Translations under genes and position numbers: made by a program
Shown: piece by piece, positions 7,175 to 13,953 of the stretch
How positions within the stretch are numbered: the first letter of the stretch is position 1
Layout of the letters: each line of letters begins with the position of its first letter
From: RGIG5057 sp036653755
GTDB taxonomy: Bacteria > Bacillota > Clostridia > TANB77 > CAG-465
Direction: 5' to 3'
NCBI GenBank assembly: GCA_036653755.1
Contig: JAVVTJ010000008.1
Span: 1 to 31,773 of the forward strand
Length of the DNA stretch: 31,773 nt
The notes under the pieces: model-generated
The model's database searches: none
The model's input: the letters and a program-made list of their open reading frames with translations, nothing else
What the model was told of the DNA's origin: nothing

Positions 7175-8275
7175 TTATTCATTTATTGAAGTTCCAGAAT
7201 TAACTATTAACCCTTTAATTAAATCTACTTTATCTTGTTCAACAGATTCTTTTATTGTTTTCATATCAATTTTATTTTTAATATACAAATCTGCAAGTGA
7301 TGATTCAAAACTTTTACATCCAGATAATCTTAATGAATGTATTGAATCTTCAATTTCAGATATACTAAATTTTTCTTGTCTTATTTGTGCTGCTATTGTT
7401 GATGTTACTACCATAATTTCTGGAACAAGTACTAACCCACCGTTTAATCCTACTACTAATTTTTGTGAAATAACTAATTTTATAACACTTGATAATGTAT
7501 TTTTAACAGCCATTTGATCTGCTGGTTCATACATATTTATTATTCTATCTATTGTTTCACCACAAGATCTAGTATGTAGCGTACCTATAACAAGTCCACC
7601 TGATTCTGCTAAATCTAATGCAACGTCCATTGTTTTTTTATCTCTTATTTCTCCTAATACTGATATATCTGCATCTTCACGAAGAAGATTTATAAGTCCA
7701 TCATAGTAACTCATTACATCTGCTTCAATACCTACTTCTTTTTGAACTATTACACACTTATTAGAAGTATGTACATATTCTATAGGATCTTCAATTGTAA
7801 CTATTTTTCTACTTTCTTCTTTATTTAACTCTTGTATATATGCATTCAAAGTAGTAGATTTTCCTGAATTTACTTTACCAGTTATAAGGACTAAACCTGA
7901 ATTTACTTTTTTTAATTTCTTTATTATTTCCTTAATTCCTATAGTTTCAATATCAATATTTCCATTAGGAATTAAACGTATTGAAAATGTAGGTATTCCT
8001 TTAGTTAATGATAAATTTATCCTAAATCTAAATCCGGCGTAAGTATATGCAAAGTCTACTTGTTTTCTTTCTTCATATAAATTAGATAAATTTCTAGTTA
8101 TTTTTGCAAAATCATCTACCAAATCATTCAACATTTGTGCAGACATTGGTAATTTTGATTCATCAAAAAATAGTTTTCTATCTATTCTATATACTGGTAC
8201 AGATCCTGATGCTAAATGTACATCTGTTGCACCTAAATTAATTCCTTTTTCTAAAATCATATTTAATATTTCCAT
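7175..8275 (-). CDS. pilT: Type IV pilus retraction ATPase PilT
   Basis: A hexameric cytoplasmic ATPase of the PilT family that depolymerises pili and powers twitching. From the ATG at 8273-8275 it has 366 residues. The N-terminal PAS-like region contains GATDVHLASGSVPVYRI; Walker A is GKVNSGKS (133-140), the Asp box is TIEDPIEYVH, Walker B is DADISVLGEIRD and the His box is GLVIGTLHT. I chose this ATG, preceded by GGGGA, over the TTG at 8285-8287. It begins 13 bases after the pilB stop. The lack of a zinc tetracysteine and of the PilB N-terminal domain separates it from the extension motor. Its presence suggests retractable pili. Confidence 0.93.
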   Translation of the reverse strand: MEILNMILEKGINLGATDVHLASGSVPVYRIDRKLFFDESKLPMSAQMLNDLVDDFAKITRNLSNLYEERKQVDFAYTYAGFRFRINLSLTKGIPTFSIRLIPNGNIDIETIGIKEIIKKLKKVNSGLVLITGKVNSGKSTTLNAYIQELNKEESRKIVTIEDPIEYVHTSNKCVIVQKEVGIEADVMSYYDGLINLLREDADISVLGEIRDKKTMDVALDLAESGGLVIGTLHTRSCGETIDRIINMYEPADQMAVKNTLSSVIKLVISQKLVVGLNGGLVLVPEIMVVTSTIAAQIRQEKFSISEIEDSIHSLRLSGCKSFESSLADLYIKNKIDMKTIKESVEQDKVDLIKGLIVNSGTSINE

Positions 8276-8288
8276 TATATTCCCCAAT

Positions 8289-9926
8289 CTACACTATAAT
8301 TTTTCTTTTTAATTCTTCGATTGTTGTTACTCCATTTAATACTTTATCTAATCCATCTACAACAAGGGGTTTATATTTTGTATGTTCTTTAGCATATTTT
8401 CTAATTTCAAGTGCTGAAGCTCCTTCTGAAATCATATCTTTTAAAACTTCATCTAAACATAATATTTCAAAAGCTCCTACTCTTTCATAATACCCTATAC
8501 CATTACAATGCTCACATCCAACTGGTTCAAATAGTTTTGCATCATCAAGTTTAAAATGTTCTCCAGTTTGTTTTTCTATTTTTTCAATATACTTAATTTC
8601 TTCATCTGTTAATTTATGAGGTCTTTTACATTTATCACATAATTTTCTTACTAATCTTTGTGAAATAAATGTTACTACTGTAGATGCAACATCATATGAA
8701 GATATTCCCATCTTTTTTAATCTTGTTATTGCTTCAATTGCATCAATTGTATGTATTGTAGATAACACCAAATGTCCAGTTTGACCAGATTCTATAGCAA
8801 TAGCAGCAGTTTCTAAATCTCTTATTTCACCTACTAGAATAATATCAGGATCTTGCCTTAAAACAGTTCTTAAAGCAGATGCAAATGTTATATTTGGACC
8901 TATTTCAACTTGATTTATTCCTGGCATTCTCATTTCAACTGGATTTTCAATAGATATTATATTTATTTCTGGTCTATTTAAATAATCAAGTACACTATAT
9001 AACGTTGTAGTTTTACCTTCACCTGTTGGTGCACAAACAAGTACCAAACTATTTCTTTTATCAAACGCTTCTGATAGTAAATCTTTATCATTAGGAAATC
9101 CTAAATCAGTTAATTCTCTAACACTTGAATTTTTCTTTAAAAATCTTAAAACAAATTTTTCACCATTAACATTTTTTTGTGAAGATACACGAATACTAAA
9201 ATTATCATAAGTATTTATACTACCATCTTGATCATATGTTATCTCTTGATGCATATTAGCAATTGACTTTATTCTACCTGTTACAATTGATTGTCTATCT
9301 TTTGGAAGTTCAGTAGCTGTTATTAATTCTCCATCTATTCTAAATCTTACTCTTATTTTATCTTCCATTGGTTCAAAATGAATATCACTTGCTCTTTTAG
9401 AAATAGCTGTCATTATTATATTATCAATTAATTTTGATGTATCTTTTTCTTCTTTATCAACAAATTTGCTTTCAACTGTTCTTACATCACCAATTTGTTT
9501 CATAATAGAAGTATATAATGTAACATAAGGTTGAAGTTCATATCCAGCATTCATAAGCATTAATTCTATTTCTTTTACTTTTTGTGTATTTTGTATATCA
9601 GCAAAAGCAACACTTAATCTATTACCATCTAATTTAAAAGGTAATGATCTATAATTTATTATAATATCTCTTGGCAGATAATCTACGGGAGTTATATCTA
9701 ATTTTCCGTCTAGCATAACTCCTTCAATTTTTAATTTTTCTGATAATACTTCAAGTAATGCACTTTTTTCACACATGTCTAATATATCAACAATTTCTCC
9801 AAATTTTAATTCTCTATGATCTTTTTGATACTCCAAAACTCTTGTAACTTGCATTTCAGTTAATAATCCTTTTTTTATAAATTCTAAACCTATAGGATTT
9901 TTTTTTGCCTTTACATTTTCAAACAT
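8289..9926 (-). CDS. pilB: Type IV pilus extension ATPase PilB
   Basis: The assembly motor ATPase (GspE/PilB family), 545 residues. A T2SSE N-terminal domain covers about residues 10-150, followed by the ATPase core: ASDIHFEPMEDKIRVRFRID, Walker A APTGEGKT (299-306), Asp box SIENPVEM, Walker B DPDIILVGEIRD (359-370) and His box GHLVLSTIHT. The zinc-binding cysteines of PilB are present as CDKC (430-433) and CEHC (471-474). AAGGAGG precedes the ATG by 7 nt. It is followed by pilT and pilC in the usual motor/platform order. Confidence 0.95.
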   Translation of the reverse strand: MFENVKAKKNPIGLEFIKKGLLTEMQVTRVLEYQKDHRELKFGEIVDILDMCEKSALLEVLSEKLKIEGVMLDGKLDITPVDYLPRDIIINYRSLPFKLDGNRLSVAFADIQNTQKVKEIELMLMNAGYELQPYVTLYTSIMKQIGDVRTVESKFVDKEEKDTSKLIDNIIMTAISKRASDIHFEPMEDKIRVRFRIDGELITATELPKDRQSIVTGRIKSIANMHQEITYDQDGSINTYDNFSIRVSSQKNVNGEKFVLRFLKKNSSVRELTDLGFPNDKDLLSEAFDKRNSLVLVCAPTGEGKTTTLYSVLDYLNRPEINIISIENPVEMRMPGINQVEIGPNITFASALRTVLRQDPDIILVGEIRDLETAAIAIESGQTGHLVLSTIHTIDAIEAITRLKKMGISSYDVASTVVTFISQRLVRKLCDKCKRPHKLTDEEIKYIEKIEKQTGEHFKLDDAKLFEPVGCEHCNGIGYYERVGAFEILCLDEVLKDMISEGASALEIRKYAKEHTKYKPLVVDGLDKVLNGVTTIEELKRKIIV

Positions 9927-9946
9927 TAAACTTTCCTCCTTATTTC

Positions 9947-10174
9947 TTATATGTTATTTTTATTTACTTTGTTTATATTATATAATTCAATATAAATTTC
10001 TTCTATGTTTTCATTATCTTTTTCATAATACTTTTTTATAGTTTCTTCATACTTTTTTTGCATTATACTAAAATGTTCTTGTTGTGCATAAGTAGATGAT
10101 GTATATATTGAAAATACTACTGCTGAAAGTATAACAATTAATATAGCTGAGCCTTTAATTTTTTTATTTTTCAT
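9947..10174 (-). CDS. Small PilX-like pilus assembly protein
   Basis: A 75-residue protein starting MKNKKIKGSAILIVILSAVV. The basic start, KGSAILIVIL motif and single N-terminal helix resemble the PilX N-terminal domain, in which Gly is followed by a hydrophobic helix without the usual Glu5. The rest is a charged helix (YEETIKKYYEKDNENIEEIYIEL). I chose the second ATG (10174) because the first at 10183 sits almost on the GGAG site. It overlaps the preceding minor pilin gene by 11 bp and lies 20 bp before pilB, so it belongs to the pilus operon. It is much shorter than typical PilX and may be only a vestige or an assembly factor. Confidence 0.55.
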   Translation of the reverse strand: MKNKKIKGSAILIVILSAVVFSIYTSSTYAQQEHFSIMQKKYEETIKKYYEKDNENIEEIYIELYNINKVNKNNI

Positions 10175-10595
10175 ATAACTCATCTCCTACTGTTATTATA
10201 AGATTTTTGTTAATTTTTTCATTATATTTTTTTAATGAAATATCTACTTGAAAACATTTTAAATTATTTGTATTATCAATATTTTTTACTACAAACGATG
10301 TTATATTATCCACTAATTTCCCTGAATTTTTGTAAATACAATTATTTTCAAAACTATAATAATCACCATTAGAAAATACAATTTTTTCATTTATAATATC
10401 ATATGATATACTTTTTTTTGCGCTGTATAATAAATTACTATATAATGTTATCGTTTCATTGTTTATAATTATTCTACCTTTTTCAGATAAAACTTTATGA
10501 TTTTGATTAGTAGAAATAGCTGTAGCAAGTGTAGTAAAAGTAAAAAACAAAAATACATAAAGTACAAGTGATACTAATGTTACTCCCTTTTTCAT
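10164..10595 (-). CDS. Minor pilin-like protein
   Basis: A 143-residue protein with a prepilin-type N-terminus, MKKGVTLVSLVLYVFLFFTF: a short basic leader ending in Gly, then a hydrophobic helix. Position 5 of the predicted mature protein is Ser rather than Glu. The remainder looks like a beta-rich globular domain (NNETITLYSNLLYSAKKS, then repeated strands such as FVVKNI and LKCFQVDISLKK), similar in outline to the ComGF/PilW group. The ATG at 10593-10595 lies one base after the stop of the preceding fusion gene and downstream of AAGGTGA; a TTG at 10604 is too close to that site. Its role is inferred from the motif and operon position. Confidence 0.65.
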   Translation of the reverse strand: MKKGVTLVSLVLYVFLFFTFTTLATAISTNQNHKVLSEKGRIIINNETITLYSNLLYSAKKSISYDIINEKIVFSNGDYYSFENNCIYKNSGKLVDNITSFVVKNIDNTNNLKCFQVDISLKKYNEKINKNLIITVGDELYEK

Positions 10596-10596
10596 A

Positions 10597-11421
10597 CTAA
10601 TCAATCACCTTCTTTTTTAAGGTATTAATTTCAAAATTTAAATTTTCTCCATTTACCATATATTCTACTTTTGCATTAATTTTTTTTATATAATCTTTTT
10701 TACTTGGATATTCATCAGAATATTTATATACTGATATACTTGTATTATATGTTATATTTTCAATTATAACTTCATTTGAAAAAGAATTAAGTTCATCATA
10801 ATTGGTTCCTAAAGCTGTTTCTAAATTTTTAACACATTCAATTACTGCATTGTTTTTAGCAATAGTATTTACTGATTTATTTATATAATTTCTAGACATA
10901 ATAAATGATGTTGTTAAAAACATAGCAAAAAGTACTATGGCAATTAATATTTCAAGTATAAATACTCCAGATTTTGATTTGTTTTTTTTTACTTTATCAA
11001 TTTTTTTATCATTTTGTATTTCATTAATTTTTTCTTTTATCATTTTATTATTCATAATATAACAGCCAGTAAGTAAAAACAAATATATATATACTGCAAT
11101 TGCTACAAAAAAGTAAATTGAAAATCCAAATATCATATATATAACTGTAAATACTATACCATTAAATAATTCAAATAATGGATACCTTATACTTATTTTA
11201 TTTGAACAATATCTACATTTTCCACCAATAAATATATAACTAAGTACTGGTATTAAATCAAAAAAATTTAATTCATGTTTACAATTTGGGCAATAAGATC
11301 TTTTAAAAACTATATCTTGTTTTCTTGGAATTCTATATGTTGCAAGAGTAAAAAAGCTACCAAATAAAGTTCCTATTATAAAAACATTTATATATATATA
11401 TATATATATCCATAATGGCAA
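10597..11421 (-). CDS. Fusion: PilD N-terminal (A24 N) domain joined to a type IV minor pilin
   Basis: A 274-residue protein of two parts. Residues about 1-120 match the N-terminal half of prepilin peptidase PilD: GTLFGSFFTLATYRIPRK, tetracysteine site CPNC...CRYC, LIPVLSYIFIGGKCRY, ISIRYPLFELFNG and two more helices. The aspartyl protease half is absent: no IDxxxxxIPD segment and no GxGD motif, and helix 3 ends LLTGCYIMNN. After a basic linker (KKIDKVKKNKSKS) comes a complete prepilin segment, GVFILEILIAIVLFAMFL, with Glu at mature position 5, then about 100 residues of minor-pilin domain. No frame break occurs. I chose TTG 11419-11421, 8 nt after GGGAG; a GTG at 11430 overlaps that site. 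It is a clear fusion by sequence; its function is unknown. Confidence 0.8.
   Translation of the reverse strand: MPLWIYIYIYINVFIIGTLFGSFFTLATYRIPRKQDIVFKRSYCPNCKHELNFFDLIPVLSYIFIGGKCRYCSNKISIRYPLFELFNGIVFTVIYMIFGFSIYFFVAIAVYIYLFLLTGCYIMNNKMIKEKINEIQNDKKIDKVKKNKSKSGVFILEILIAIVLFAMFLTTSFIMSRNYINKSVNTIAKNNAVIECVKNLETALGTNYDELNSFSNEVIIENITYNTSISVYKYSDEYPSKKDYIKKINAKVEYMVNGENLNFEINTLKKKVID
11389..11409 (+). repeat. (TA)10 dinucleotide tract inside the start of the PilD-pilin fusion gene
   Basis: A 21-base uninterrupted TA tract encodes the IYIYIYI stretch four codons after the start of the fusion gene. Gain or loss of one unit would shift the frame, so the tract is a candidate slippage site and also a possible place for assembly error. 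Confidence 0.9.
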
Positions 11422-11498
11422 TAAAATCACTCCCTTTTAATATATACATTTTACAATATATCATTAAATATACTCTAAAACATATATATTGTTATAAA

Positions 11499-11528
11499 GG
11501 ACATATACAATATATATAGCATATGTCC
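11499..11528 (-). terminator. Hairpin after the tandem pilins
   Basis: On the minus strand GGACATATGC pairs with GTATATGTCC (one G-T pair) around a 10-nt loop, followed by a weak TTTAT tract. It lies 32 bp past the stop of the last pilin and could attenuate transcription so that pilins are made in excess over the downstream machinery genes. Confidence 0.5.
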
Positions 11529-11559
11529 AATACAACTTAATCGTATAATTTATTTAAGC

Positions 11560-11964
11560 TTAAATTTTTTCATTATTGATTGACAAACTTACATTTCCGT
11601 TTGCATCAATTGACCAATTTGTTGTTATACCATTTGCATATGAAGGCAATGGAATTCCTACTTTACCATCTTTAGCCTCACCAGGTCCAAAAGAAAATTT
11701 AGCAGGTGTTCCGCTTGCTCCTATGGTATATGTTGCTGTACCTGAATCACCTAATGTTCCTGGAGTAATTGTTATTTTTGCCCCATCATTAAGAACTAAA
11801 AGTTTTCCTATGAAGAAACTAATTGCAGTCTGTACATTTGTTTTATCACTACTATATCTTGCTTTATTTGCTTCTTCAATTGGATTATTATTAGTAAGTG
11901 ATAAAATAACTGCTCCTGCTAAAATAATTATAACTATTATTGTTACAACTAAAACTATTAATGA
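11560..11964 (-). CDS. Type IV major-type pilin 1, 5' end lost in the assembly gap
   Basis: The visible 134 residues begin SLIVLVVTIIVIIILAGAVI, identical to the helix of the two pilins upstream, and end SLSINNEKI before the TAA at 11560-11562. Only about 10-11 residues (leader, Gly and Ile) should be missing in the N run. After NNNPIEEANKAR the globular part diverges: a helix with RYSSDKTNVQTAISFFIGKL and then a Gly/Thr-rich beta domain with GTLGDSGTATYTIGASGTPA and NWSIDANGNVSLSI. The C-terminal SIDANGNVS resembles WKIDANAIVT in pilin 2, so these two are the closest pair. It would polymerise as a pilus subunit after leader cleavage by a peptidase encoded elsewhere. Confidence 0.85.
   Translation of the reverse strand, partial: SLIVLVVTIIVIIILAGAVILSLTNNNPIEEANKARYSSDKTNVQTAISFFIGKLLVLNDGAKITITPGTLGDSGTATYTIGASGTPAKFSFGPGEAKDGKVGIPLPSYANGITTNWSIDANGNVSLSINNEKI
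11862..11964 (-). repeat. Pilin 5' repeat, copy 1 (cut by the gap)
   Basis: About 100 bp encoding the conserved pilin N-terminal helix. It is nearly identical to the same region in the next two pilin genes. The repeat runs straight into the N gap, which suggests the gap was caused by this repeat. Confidence 0.9.
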
Positions 11965-12064
11965 NNNNNNNNNNNNNNNNNNNNNNNNNNNNNNNNNNNN
12001 NNNNNNNNNNNNNNNNNNNNNNNNNNNNNNNNNNNNNNNNNNNNNNNNNNNNNNNNNNNNNNNN
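11965..12064. other. Assembly gap of 100 N
   Basis: Exactly 100 N, the usual placeholder for a scaffold gap of unknown length. It removes the start of pilin 1 and the spacer to pilin 2. The true distance may differ, and further pilin copies could be hidden here. Confidence 0.99.
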
Positions 12065-12066
12065 TA

Positions 12067-12498
12067 TTAATAAGTTGTTCCACCTATTTCTACTGTTACA
12101 ATAGCATTAGCATCTATTTTCCATGTTGCATTATAAGTTGGAAGTTTCATAATATAATTAACTCCTGGAGTTTTAAATTCAAATGTTGTTGCTGTTCCTC
12201 CTGGAACTGTATATTTAGCATCTGTACCGTTAGTAACAACGCCATTTGCAACTGTTGCTAATGTTCCAGGTGTTACTGTAGTAATATTTAAACCTTCAGC
12301 TGTTTTTTTCAATATAAATGATGTAATTGCTGATTGAACTGCTTCTTTGTCTTGTAAGTATCTAGCTTTGTTTGCTTCTTCAATTGGGTTATTATTAGTA
12401 AGTGACAATATAACTGCACCTGCTAAAATAATTATAACTATTATTGTTACAACTAAAACTATTAATGATATACCTTTTTTATTCTTCAAAATTTTCAC
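12067..12498 (-). CDS. Type IV major-type pilin 2
   Basis: A 143-residue prepilin. The leader MKILKNKKG ends in Gly, followed by ISLIVLVVTIIVIIILAGAV, the helix shared with both neighbouring pilins. Mature position 5 is Val instead of the usual Glu; an uncharged residue here is something I recall in a clostridial pilin-like family. After NNNPIEEANKAR the protein diverges: a helix (YLQDKEAVQSAITSFILKK), then Thr/Gly/Val-rich strands ending WKIDANAIVTVEIGGTTY. A GGAGG site lies just upstream of the ATG. It is the middle gene of three tandem pilins between the small membrane proteins and the PilD-pilin fusion. Confidence 0.88.
   Translation of the reverse strand: MKILKNKKGISLIVLVVTIIVIIILAGAVILSLTNNNPIEEANKARYLQDKEAVQSAITSFILKKTAEGLNITTVTPGTLATVANGVVTNGTDAKYTVPGGTATTFEFKTPGVNYIMKLPTYNATWKIDANAIVTVEIGGTTY
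12366..12498 (-). repeat. Pilin 5' repeat, copy 2
   Basis: About 130 bp covering leader, helix and NNNPIEEANKA, nearly identical to copies at 11862-11964 and 12876-13008; the differences are scattered single bases, many silent. Confidence 0.9.
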
Positions 12499-12528
12499 CT
12501 CCTACATGTAATAGTAATTTTTAACTAT

Positions 12529-13008
12529 TTATGGATTTTGAACAAAATTTAATATACAGTTAGTACTAACTTTTAATGTGTATCCTGGTGCTGTTGGCCA
12601 TGTTGCAAATCCTAATTTTGCTGCTGTTACTACACATTCTGTATATCCTGCTGCACTAGCATCTGTAGGCTTAACAAAAGCTTTGTAATCTCCAGCTTTT
12701 TCATAAACACCTACTTTTGCACCTGCTCCACCTAATATAACTTTTAACCCAGTATCATTTACTGGTGTTTCAGCTGATATATCAAGTTGTACAGAATCTC
12801 CAACTTTAGCCATAACTTTACCTAAATATAATGATAATGCTGATGTTGCTTCGCTGGCAGAATGATCTCTTTTTGCTTTGTTTGCTTCTTCAATTGGATT
12901 GTTATTTGTAAGTGATAAAATAACTGCTCCTGCTAAAATAATTATAACTATTATTGTTACAACTAAAACTATTAATGAAATACCTTTTTTATTTTTCATA
13001 ATTTTCAC
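12529..13008 (-). CDS. Type IV major-type pilin 3
   Basis: A 159-residue prepilin with leader MKIMKNKKG and the same ISLIVLVVTIIVIIILAGAV helix as its two downstream neighbours. It diverges after NNNPIEEANKAK: KRDHSASEATSALSLYLGKVM, then a longer globular domain with two cysteines (TECVV and STNCIL) that could form a disulfide, a feature absent in pilins 1 and 2. The C-terminus is NCILNFVQNP. A GGGG-type ribosome binding site precedes the ATG. As the first pilin of the array and the only one with a possible disulfide loop, it may be the main subunit or a specialised one; the sequence does not settle this. Confidence 0.88.
   Translation of the reverse strand: MKIMKNKKGISLIVLVVTIIVIIILAGAVILSLTNNNPIEEANKAKRDHSASEATSALSLYLGKVMAKVGDSVQLDISAETPVNDTGLKVILGGAGAKVGVYEKAGDYKAFVKPTDASAAGYTECVVTAAKLGFATWPTAPGYTLKVSTNCILNFVQNP
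12876..13008 (-). repeat. Pilin 5' repeat, copy 3
   Basis: The third copy of the conserved pilin leader and helix coding region. Its similarity to the other copies stops abruptly after the ANKA codons, where the three genes become unrelated in DNA sequence. Confidence 0.9.
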
Positions 13009-13053
13009 CCCCTAGTTTATATATATTAAAACATATAAATGTTTTAATCAATT

Positions 13054-13542
13054 TTAATTGATACATAAAGTATTAAACTCTTGTATCCACCAAATAGGTT
13101 TGTCTATATATCTAATTGCAACTTTTCCATCATTACTAATATATATATCTATATTTAATTTTTCATCAACTATTATTTTAAATAATTTATCAATGTTTAA
13201 TAAATTTATTTTGTAAAAACTTACTTTATTTTTTGTAATTTTGCTTTTAAAATCTACTAAACTAATTATTTCATTATTTTCATAATCTTTTATTTTTGTT
13301 TTATCTATATTTTTAAAATCTGTTGAACCAATTAAAATTTGTTCTTTAGTATACACTTCATATGTATCAGATTTAAACTTTCCAAGATATTCTGATAAAT
13401 TCATTTGTAAATGCATTATTGTATCTAATAAAATAGTTGATTTTGATTTATTATTTGACTTTATTGCAAAAATCAAAAAAATTAATATAATTATGATTAC
13501 TAATGTTATTATAATAAATGTTTTTAACTTTTCTTTTTTCAT
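13054..13542 (-). CDS. Membrane-anchored protein of the pilus operon, function unknown
   Basis: A 162-residue protein with a basic start (MKKEKLKTF), one strong N-terminal membrane helix (about residues 8-26, mostly Ile/Leu) and an extracellular-side domain of about 130 residues. That domain has a possible helix (ILLDTIMHLQMNLSEYLGKF) and then alternating strands (KVSFYKINLLNI, KLNIDIYISNDGKVAIRYI). I do not recognise a family. There is no prepilin Gly cleavage motif, so it is not an obvious pilin. It starts 13 nt after the preceding gene ends and has AAGGT before its ATG, so it is cotranscribed with the PilMNO genes and could be part of the alignment complex. Confidence 0.75.
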   Translation of the reverse strand: MKKEKLKTFIIITLVIIIILIFLIFAIKSNNKSKSTILLDTIMHLQMNLSEYLGKFKSDTYEVYTKEQILIGSTDFKNIDKTKIKDYENNEIISLVDFKSKITKNKVSFYKINLLNIDKLFKIIVDEKLNIDIYISNDGKVAIRYIDKPIWWIQEFNTLCIN

Positions 13543-13555
13543 ATATATACCTTAT

Positions 13556-13942
13556 TTATTTATTAGTAGATGGAGGATTTGGTGCTCCACCATTACCATT
13601 TGTATTATTGTTATTTGTATTACCTTGATTATTATTATTTGATTCATTTTCTAAGTCAGCAGAAGGTGTAAAAGGATCAGAATTTCCTAGTTTAAGCTGA
13701 TTATATTTTTTAAAAGTTGCTATATCAATATCTGAAATTACATATTCTCTTACTAATGCTTCTTTACTAATATCTTTAGTTTGCTCAAATTTATAATCAT
13801 TTTTGTTTATTTGTTCGTATTTTTGTACTGAGCTAGTTAATGATTCTTGCTTTTGTGGAATCATTAACATTAACATTACCAATGATAATGAAACTAATAT
13901 TAACAAAGTTATACTAAAAGTGATAGCATATTTTTTTGCCAT
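13556..13942 (-). CDS. Small membrane protein with a DPF motif, possible PilP analogue
   Basis: A 128-residue protein: N-terminal membrane helix (about residues 6-28, TFSITLLILVSLSLVMLMLM), a charged helical stretch, then LKLGNSDPFTPSADLE and a low-complexity Asn/Gly/Pro tail to the end. The DPF segment after a flexible region recalls the motif near the start of the PilP/GspC domain, and the gene directly follows pilO, where pilP lies in other type IV pilus operons. The folded PilP beta domain is missing, so any equivalence is only partial. It has a GGAGGT site and sits 11 bp after pilO. The function is inferred from position. Confidence 0.7.
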   Translation of the reverse strand: MAKKYAITFSITLLILVSLSLVMLMLMIPQKQESLTSSVQKYEQINKNDYKFEQTKDISKEALVREYVISDIDIATFKKYNQLKLGNSDPFTPSADLENESNNNNQGNTNNNNTNGNGGAPNPPSTNK

Positions 13943-13953
13943 ATTTATACCTC

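Noticed and set aside
7161..7517. Plus-strand open reading frame opposite pilT
   Set aside because: It is antisense to conserved PilT sequence and its translation resembles no protein family.
11576..12070. Plus-strand open reading frame opposite pilin 1 and through the gap
   Set aside because: It runs through N bases and is antisense to a well-supported pilin; it has no ribosome binding site.
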